NCBI GenBank assembly: GCA_964576715.1
Contig: CAZNWE010000018.1
Location: 1-59,315 of the forward strand
Reading direction: 5' to 3'
Length of the DNA stretch: 59,315 bases
Source: SLRI01 sp964576715
GTDB taxonomy: Bacteria > Pseudomonadota > Alphaproteobacteria > Geminicoccales > Geminicoccaceae
Numbering within the stretch: position 1 is the stretch's first letter; each line of letters starts with the position of its first letter. A model generated the notes under the pieces. The model was not told where the DNA came from and ran no database searches. It worked only from the letters and a program-made list of their open reading frames with translations. This document shows positions 53,802 through 59,315 of the stretch, in pieces. The position numbers were made by a program, and so were the translations under genes.

Positions 53802-54884
53802 ATGTTGCTTCGCCCCACTCGCCGTCGCCTGCTCGGCACCGCCGCCGCTGGTGCCGCCACCCTGGCCGCCCCCCGCCTGTTGCGCGCCCAGCAGGATCAC
53901 GTCCGCGCCGCCTTCGTCTATGTGGGGCCGATCGGCGACCATGGCTGGACCTACCGCCACGATGTCGGTCGGCAGGATGTCGAGGCCGCCTTGGGCGATC
54001 AGGTGACCACGACCTTCGTCGAGAACGTCTCGGAAGGGCCGGATGCCGAGCGGGTGATCCGCCAGCTGGCGGCCGACGGCAACGACATCATCTTCACCAC
54101 CTCGTTCGGCTTCATGAACCCGACCGTCCGGGTGGCGCAGCAGTTCCCGGACGTCAAGTTCGAGCACTGCACCGGCTACCAGACCGCACCCAACGTCGCG
54201 GTTTATAACGGGCGGTTCCACGAGGGCCGGGCGGTGATCGGCACCATCGCCGGGCATATGAGCGAGAGCGGCATCGTCGGCTATATCGGCTCGTTCCCGA
54301 TCCCCGAGGTGGTGATGGGGATCAACGCCTTTCAGCTCGCCGCCCGCAAGGTCAATCCCGCCATGGAGGTGCGGGTGATCTGGGTGAACTCCTGGTACGA
54401 CCCGGGCCGCGAGGCCGAGGCGGCGGCGACGCTGATCGACCAGGGGGCCGACATCATCAGCCAGCACACCGACAGCCCCGCCCCCCTGCAGGTGGCCGAG
54501 GAGCGCGGGGCCTATGCCTTCGGCCAGGCCTCGGACATGGCCGCCTTCGCCCCCAACGCCCAGCTGACCGCCATCGTCGACGACTGGGGCCCCTACTATG
54601 TCGAGCGCTGCCAGGCGGTTCTCGACGGCACCTGGGAGACCCACATGGTCTGGGATGGCGTCGCCAAGGGCAAGGTGGTGATCGCTCCCTACAACCCGGT
54701 CATCCCGGCGGACGTGGTCGCCGCCGCCGAGGCGGTGCGCACCGGCATCATCGACGGCACCGTCCATCCCTTCGCCGGCCCGATCCACGACCAGGCGGGC
54801 GCGCTGCGGGTGCCCGAGGGCGAGACCATCGACGACGACGTGCTCGCCGGCATGGACTGGTACGTCGAGGGCGTGCAGGCCTGA
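53802..54884 (+). CDS. BMP-family ABC transporter substrate-binding protein
   Basis: 360 residues from the ATG at 53802 with TTGGAGGAAA upstream. The N-terminus has a twin-arginine type signal (RPTRRRLLGTAAAGAATLAA, cut near residue 29) without a lipobox. The BMP (PF02608) fold shows VGPIGDHGWTYRHDVGRQD, IIFTTSFGFMNPTVRVAQQF, GTIAGHMSESGIVGYIGS and INAFQLAARKVNP. It would bind purine bases or nucleosides in the periplasm for the upstream ABC ATPase and permeases. It is cut off from them by the HTH gene and two hairpins, so it may have its own promoter. Confidence 0.9.
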   Translation: MLLRPTRRRLLGTAAAGAATLAAPRLLRAQQDHVRAAFVYVGPIGDHGWTYRHDVGRQDVEAALGDQVTTTFVENVSEGPDAERVIRQLAADGNDIIFTTSFGFMNPTVRVAQQFPDVKFEHCTGYQTAPNVAVYNGRFHEGRAVIGTIAGHMSESGIVGYIGSFPIPEVVMGINAFQLAARKVNPAMEVRVIWVNSWYDPGREAEAAATLIDQGADIISQHTDSPAPLQVAEERGAYAFGQASDMAAFAPNAQLTAIVDDWGPYYVERCQAVLDGTWETHMVWDGVAKGKVVIAPYNPVIPADVVAAAEAVRTGIIDGTVHPFAGPIHDQAGALRVPEGETIDDDVLAGMDWYVEGVQA

Positions 54885-54905
54885 CGAGACGGTCGTTCGG
54901 TTGCT

Positions 54906-54946
54906 GCGGCAGCGCGGCCGACGGCCGCGCTGCCGCTCGCTTTTTT
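54906..54946 (+). terminator. Strong Rho-independent terminator after the BMP gene
   Basis: A perfect 14-base stem (GCGGCAGCGCGGCC and its complement, loop GAC) ends at 54936 and six T follow at 54941-54946. It lies 22 bases after the BMP stop and isolates the purine module from the MscS gene. Confidence 0.88.
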
Positions 54947-55004
54947 CCCGCAGCGTGATACGGTCCAGCGCACTGTCCACAAGGCGAGAATCGGGACAAC
55001 GCTG

Positions 55005-57269
55005 ATGGTCTGGCTCCGCTCCTTCATGGTCTGGCTGGCGCTTGCCGTGCCGGCGCTGGGGCAAACCGCGGCCCCGGAGCCCGCCCCACCACCGGCGGTC
55101 GAGGAACTCCTGCAGCTGCTCGGCCAACCGGAGGTACAAAGCTGGCTCGCCGAGCGGGCGCCACCGGCAGTGGCGGCGCCGGCCGCGGCAAGCGAGCAGC
55201 CGGCTGGGCTCGAGCGCGAGATCGAGACCGAGTCCGAGATTGCGCAAGCCGACCTCACCGCTGCAATCCACCGCTGGCAGGCGCATCGCGACGCGGTCAT
55301 TGGGGCCCTGCCGAACCTGCCCGGCGAGATCGCACGCGGCCTCGCCCGCCTCTACGAACAGGAAAGACGGGGCACCGTCCTCGTCCTGGTCGTCGGCTTC
55401 ATCGCCGCCGGCTTCGCGGCGGAATGGCTGTTCGTGCGCGCCACCCGTGCCATTCGTCGCCGGGTGCTCAGCGCCGACGAGACCACCATCAACGAACGGC
55501 TGCAGAAAGCCGGCATGCGGCTCGGCCTGGTGCTGGGCGCTGTCCTCGTCTTCGCGGCAACGAGCCTCGGCATCTTCCTGCTGATCGACCTGCCGCCCCT
55601 GGTCCGCGAAACGGCCGGCCGGTTCCTCTTCGCCTTCATCATATTTCGCCTCGTCCGCTACATCACCCAGCTGGTTCTCGCCCCCGTCAGGCCGCGGCTC
55701 AGGATCATGCCGGTCGACGACGAGGCCGCCCGGTTCTGGCTCGCCCGGATCAGCGCGTTTGTCGGCATCTTCGCCTTCGGCTGGGGAATCACGACCAGTC
55801 TCACCGCCCTCGGCCTGGCCAGCCCCTATCCGACGATCGTCGCCTACATCTTCGGGCTCGGCCTCGTCGCCGTGGCGATCGAGGCGATCTGGCGGCGACC
55901 GGTGGCGCCCGCACGATCGGCGAGCACGGCGCCGCCGGCCGCCGCGGCACCGGCGATCGAGGGCTTCGAGGGGGCGCTGCTCGAGGGCACCGCTGAGCCG
56001 GTGGCCGAGGCCGGCGGCGATGTCGGCACCGCGACGGAGGCGGCAGCGGCGGTGGCCGGCGGCAGCACGATCGGGCGGATAGCACTCACCGCCTATGCCG
56101 TCCTCGTCTTCGTCCTCTGGCTGCTCGATGCCCGCGTCCCGATGTGGCTGGCCCTGGTCGCGGCCTTCCTGCCGCTGGCCCTCCGGGTGGTCGCCGCCTC
56201 GGTCAACAACCTCCTGCGCCCGGTCGGCCAGGCGATGGCCGCCGAGGAGGGCCCACCCGGCGTGGCGGCCGCCGCGATCGAGCGTGGTGCCAGAGCCCTG
56301 CTGATCGTCGGCTCGGTGCTCTTTCTGCTTTGGGCCTGGGACCTCGACATTGGCGACCTGACGGCGGAGGAGCACGCGACCGGCCGGCTGGTCATGGCGC
56401 TGATCAATATCGCGATCATCGTCATCGTCTTCGATTTCATCTGGCATGTCGGCCGCACCGCGATCGACCGCTACATTGCCGAAGCGGTCGTGGAAGGGGC
56501 GGCGACGACCGACGAGGCCCGCCGGCGGGCACGCCTGCGCACGCTGTTGCCGATCGGCCGCAACGTCCTCCAGGTGGTGCTGGTGCTGACCGCCGTGCTC
56601 ATGGTGCTGGCCGCCCTGGGCGTGCAGATCGCCCCCTTGATCGCCGGTGCCGGGGTGATCGGGGTGGCCATCGGCTTCGGCTCGCAGACCCTGGTCAAGG
56701 ACATCGTCGCCGGCATGTTCTACCTGCTCGACGACGCCTTTCGGGTCGGCGAGTACATCATCGCCGGCAGCTACAAGGGCACGGTCGAGAGCTTCTCGCT
56801 GCGCTCGATCAAGCTCCGCCACCATCGCGGCCCGCTGTTCACCGTGCCGTTCGGCGAGCTCGGCGCCATCCAGAACGTCAGCCGCGACTGGGTGATCGTG
56901 AAGCTGTCCTTCACCGTGCCCTTCGACACCGACCTCACCAAGCTCAAGAAGGTGATCAAGCAGGTCAGTGCTCGGATCATGGAGGACCCGGAGCTGGCCG
57001 CCGGCATTCTCGAGCCCCTGAAATCGCAGGGTGCCGACGCCATCACCGACAGCGGCATCCTCATCCGGCTCAAGTTCATGGCGATCCCCGGCAAGCAGTT
57101 CACGGTCCGCCGCGCCGCCAACGCGATGATCCAGAAGGCCTTCGCCGAGAACGACATCAACTTCGCCTTCCCGACCGTCCGGGTTGCCGGCAATGCCGAT
57201 GACGCCGCCGTCGGCAAGGCCGCGCTCGATGCCAAGGCCTTGGCCGAGGCCAACCAGGCCGCGGAATAG
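55005..57269 (+). CDS. Mechanosensitive ion channel (MscS family, large form)
   Basis: 754 residues. A signal peptide (about 1-20) and a periplasmic helical region precede about 11 transmembrane helices. The MscS core is at about 540-720: pore helix GAGVIGVAIGFGSQTLVKDI, then the beta domain with DDAFRVGEYIIAGSYKGTVE and VPFGELGAIQNVSRDW. It opens under membrane tension after osmotic downshock. The middle has a Gly/Ala/Pro-rich linker (about 305-345). It is longer than MscS (about 290) and resembles YnaI/YbiO-type proteins. The gene ends 7 bases before the facing antiporter stop. Confidence 0.88.
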   Translation: MVWLRSFMVWLALAVPALGQTAAPEPAPPPAVEELLQLLGQPEVQSWLAERAPPAVAAPAAASEQPAGLEREIETESEIAQADLTAAIHRWQAHRDAVIGALPNLPGEIARGLARLYEQERRGTVLVLVVGFIAAGFAAEWLFVRATRAIRRRVLSADETTINERLQKAGMRLGLVLGAVLVFAATSLGIFLLIDLPPLVRETAGRFLFAFIIFRLVRYITQLVLAPVRPRLRIMPVDDEAARFWLARISAFVGIFAFGWGITTSLTALGLASPYPTIVAYIFGLGLVAVAIEAIWRRPVAPARSASTAPPAAAAPAIEGFEGALLEGTAEPVAEAGGDVGTATEAAAAVAGGSTIGRIALTAYAVLVFVLWLLDARVPMWLALVAAFLPLALRVVAASVNNLLRPVGQAMAAEEGPPGVAAAAIERGARALLIVGSVLFLLWAWDLDIGDLTAEEHATGRLVMALINIAIIVIVFDFIWHVGRTAIDRYIAEAVVEGAATTDEARRRARLRTLLPIGRNVLQVVLVLTAVLMVLAALGVQIAPLIAGAGVIGVAIGFGSQTLVKDIVAGMFYLLDDAFRVGEYIIAGSYKGTVESFSLRSIKLRHHRGPLFTVPFGELGAIQNVSRDWVIVKLSFTVPFDTDLTKLKKVIKQVSARIMEDPELAAGILEPLKSQGADAITDSGILIRLKFMAIPGKQFTVRRAANAMIQKAFAENDINFAFPTVRVAGNADDAAVGKAALDAKALAEANQAAE

Positions 57270-57275
57270 CGCCGC

Positions 57276-59129
57276 TCAGCCGTCGCCCGGAGGCCTGGTG
57301 CCGACCCCGAGCGCAGCGCGGACGGCAACCGACCTGGGCGAGCCGCCGAGCAGGCGGCGAAAGCGGCCAAGCTGCCGGCGCCAGAAGCCCGGCTGCGGGC
57401 GGACCGCCTCGTCGACCCGGGCGAGCGACAGGCCGATCTCGGTGGCATCACCCGCCTCGTCGACGGCCCGGACGATCAGATCGACCGGGCCTACTGCCAG
57501 CCGGTCGGCGCGCTCGAGCCGGCCGTCGAGCTGCCGCGCCAGGAACGCGGCCACGGTCTCGTCCTCGCTCGAGGCGGCGACGTCGATGCCGTAGCTCTGC
57601 GCCAGGACGGTGATGCTGGCGCCCGGCGCGATCGGCAGATCGCCGTAGAACGCGCGATCTGCGGCATCGAGCGAAGCCCGGCTCGCGAACAGCCGATCGA
57701 GCAGCGGGATGAAAGCCGGGCCGGTGAAGATGTAGACATAGTCGTCGGGGCGGAGGCGACCCGCCAGATGCACGTTGTAGGAACGGCCGTCGCGGACCAC
57801 CAGTGCCGGTCTCGCCCAGCGCGGCAGTCGATGGCCCTTGGCGACCGGGCTGCCGTCGGTGATGTGGTAGACGACGAGCTCGTGATGCGCGGTGCCGGGC
57901 AGCTCCAGCTCCACCCGCTCGGCCGGTGCCGTGCGCGGCGGCACCACCACCTCGAGCCAGCGGGCGAAGGGGCCAATGGTCCAGCCCTGCACCAGGAGCG
58001 ACACGAGCACGATGATGAAGGCGGCGTTGAAGAGCAGCTGACCGTTCGCCAGCCCGGCGGTGATCGGCAGGATGGCAAAGAGGATCGAGACGGCACCCCT
58101 GAGCCCGACGAAGCTCATGAACACCACCTCGTTCCGCCTGAAGCCGAACGGCCAAAGGCAGAGCCCGGCGGCGAGCGGCCGGGCCACGAAGATCAGCACC
58201 AGCGCGACCGCCGCCACAGGCAGCAGGATGTCGGCGAAGGTCGACGGGGTGGCGAGGAGGCCGAGGGTCAAGAACAGCACGATCTGCGCCAGCCAGGTGA
58301 CGCCTTCCTGGAAGCGGTGCAGGTAGGGCAAGGCGCGCACCGGCCGGTTGCCGACGACGAGCCCGGCGACGTAGACCGCGAGAAAGCCGCTGCCGCCGAG
58401 AAGCCCGGTGCCGGCGAACAGGATGGCGACGCCGCCCATGACCGCGATCGGGTAGAGCCCGGGCTCGAGCGGCGCCCGGTTGACGACCACGACGATCAGC
58501 CAGCCACCGGCGAGGCCGAGGCCGAGGCCGAGGCCCATCTGCAGGGCGAACGCCTCGGCCACGCTCACCCCCACGGTCTCGATCCCGGCACCGGCGACGA
58601 CGAGCTCGAGCAAGGTGACGACGAGGAAGATCGCCATCGGATCGTTCGAGCCGGATTCCACCTCGAGCGTCGAGCGGACGCGGTCGCGGATGGTGATGCC
58701 GCCGACCCTGAGCAGGAAGAACACGGCGGCGGCATCGGTCGAGCCGACGATGGCACCCAGGAGCAGCGCCTCGAGCCAGTCGAGACCGAGAAAGTAGTGG
58801 GCCGCCGCCCCGGCGACGGCGGCGGTGCCAAGCACGCCGATCGTGGCGAGCACCAGCGCCGGAGCGGCGGCAGCGCGAAAGGCCGCCCAGCGGGTCTCGA
58901 AGCCGCTGGTGAAGAGGATGATGGCAACGGCGATGCTGCCGACGAAGAACGCTTCCTCGCTGCCATCGAAGGGGATGCCGCCGATCCCGTCCTCGCCGGC
59001 CAGAAGGCCGATGCCGAGAAAGAGCAAGAGCAGCGGCGCGCCGACGCGAAAGGCGACGAGGCTGGTCAGGATGGACAGCACGAGCAGGCTGGCCGCCACC
59101 AGGATCACCACCAGCATCGCGTCGATCAT
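57276..59129 (-). CDS. Potassium/proton antiporter (CPA1 family, CvrA/NhaP2-like)
   Basis: 617 residues. About 12-13 transmembrane helices include FRVGAPLLLLFLGIGLLAGE, GAIVGSTDAAAVFFLL with the conserved aspartate and LEVESGSNDPMAIFLV (ion-binding ND pair, about 162). The cytoplasmic part (about 395-490) has a TrkA-C-like regulatory domain (ELPGTAHHELVVYHITDGS, RDGRSYNVHLAGRLRPDDYVY). A further C-terminal domain follows. It exports K+ or Na+ in exchange for H+ and protects against high salt or pH shifts. It converges on the MscS gene. Confidence 0.87.
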   Translation of the reverse strand: MIDAMLVVILVAASLLVLSILTSLVAFRVGAPLLLLFLGIGLLAGEDGIGGIPFDGSEEAFFVGSIAVAIILFTSGFETRWAAFRAAAAPALVLATIGVLGTAAVAGAAAHYFLGLDWLEALLLGAIVGSTDAAAVFFLLRVGGITIRDRVRSTLEVESGSNDPMAIFLVVTLLELVVAGAGIETVGVSVAEAFALQMGLGLGLGLAGGWLIVVVVNRAPLEPGLYPIAVMGGVAILFAGTGLLGGSGFLAVYVAGLVVGNRPVRALPYLHRFQEGVTWLAQIVLFLTLGLLATPSTFADILLPVAAVALVLIFVARPLAAGLCLWPFGFRRNEVVFMSFVGLRGAVSILFAILPITAGLANGQLLFNAAFIIVLVSLLVQGWTIGPFARWLEVVVPPRTAPAERVELELPGTAHHELVVYHITDGSPVAKGHRLPRWARPALVVRDGRSYNVHLAGRLRPDDYVYIFTGPAFIPLLDRLFASRASLDAADRAFYGDLPIAPGASITVLAQSYGIDVAASSEDETVAAFLARQLDGRLERADRLAVGPVDLIVRAVDEAGDATEIGLSLARVDEAVRPQPGFWRRQLGRFRRLLGGSPRSVAVRAALGVGTRPPGDG

Positions 59130-59221
59130 CGTCCAACCCCTGCCTCATTCGCGCCCCGGCCCGACCCACCCGACGAGAGCGCAAAGCCCGGCCGCAAAGG
59201 CCAGCGCTCCGAGGCTGCGGC

Positions 59222-59315
59222 TCAGGCCGCGCCGGGCATCAGCGCCGGATCGACGGTGAACAGCTCTTGCGCCCGGCCGACCCCCTTGAGGGCGAAGCGG
59301 CCGAGCGAGACGAGC
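59222..59315 (-). CDS. C-terminal end of a probable class III adenylate/guanylate cyclase (partial)
   Basis: The last 30 codons are visible, encoding SLGRFALKGVGRAQELFTVD near the end and a TGA at 59222-59224. This F-x-LKG-V-x-x-x-Q-x-LF pattern is the usual tail of class III cyclase domains. The gene continues beyond the window, so catalytic residues are not seen. Confidence 0.6.
   Translation of the reverse strand, partial: LVSLGRFALKGVGRAQELFTVDPALMPGAA

Noticed and set aside
53763..56825. 1020-codon open frame on the minus strand opposite BMP and MscS genes
   Set aside because: Same reason: antisense to two well-supported genes, with a His/Asp/Gly/Arg-rich translation.

Overview
This is a very GC-rich chromosomal segment (around 70% GC by eye), packed with overlapping genes and using many GTG and TTG starts. 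Gene content points to an alphaproteobacterium, probably a Rhodospirillales- or Geminicoccales-like heterotroph. Pointers are class I fumarase subunits, ectoine hydrolase/deacetylase, a purine catabolism and uptake operon, rpmI-rplT-pheST, lepA and prmA-pcrA. I see no insertion sequence, prophage, CRISPR array, rRNA or replication origin.

Layout. 1-3.8 kb: the end of a dicarboxylate operon with an SdhC-like membrane subunit, an SdhA/FrdA-like flavoprotein without the usual covalent-FAD histidine, and a two-subunit class I fumarase. tRNA-Leu(CAA) follows. 4-6.9 kb: a small lipoprotein gene diverges from doeA-doeB (ectoine catabolism), with a perfect FNR-type box TTGAT-N4-ATCAA between them. 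7-10.7 kb: leftward xylulokinase, a TIGR03862-type flavoprotein and an N-formylglutamate amidohydrolase-like gene, then tRNA-Val(GAC). 11-27.4 kb: an accessory polysaccharide/glycoconjugate region in several transcription units. It holds a GMC oxidoreductase, flippase, AsnB, a Gfo/Idh/MocA oxidoreductase, a GH1 glycosidase, an SGNH hydrolase, three glycosyltransferases, two small four-helix membrane proteins, and two diverged AlkP-superfamily proteins with altered active-site motifs. 27.7-40.6 kb: core genes rpmI-rplT, pheST, a Phd/ParE toxin-antitoxin pair, lepA, a membrane protein of unknown function, an esterase preceded by the remnant of a duplicate, a SlyD-like FKBP, prmA and pcrA. 40.8-43.7 kb: a small membrane protein, a RibD-C-like reductase, an SDR and a secreted alginate lyase. 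43.8-54.9 kb: purine module with HIU hydrolase, xdhA, xdhB, a lower-GC DUF429 gene, xdhC, an ABC ATPase and two permeases, then (after an orphan HTH antitoxin gene on the other strand) the BMP substrate-binding protein. 55-59.3 kb: an MscS channel, a K+/H+ antiporter, and the end of a probable class III nucleotide cyclase.

How it fits together. The purine genes form a coherent route: a BMP-type ABC importer takes up purine or nucleoside, XdhAB with its maturation factor XdhC oxidises hypoxanthine/xanthine to urate, and HIU hydrolase acts after urate oxidation. Uricase and later steps are not in the window. DoeAB, MscS and the K+/H+ antiporter all relate to osmotic balance. The polysaccharide region lacks a recognisable priming transferase, polymerase or outer-membrane export gene, so it is either a modification locus or works with genes elsewhere. 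The most unusual signals are the two AlkP-like proteins, the paired four-helix proteins coupled to glycosyltransferases, the DUF429 insertion in the xdh operon, three 23-bp palindromes of identical geometry around the orphan HTH gene, and two decayed gene fragments.
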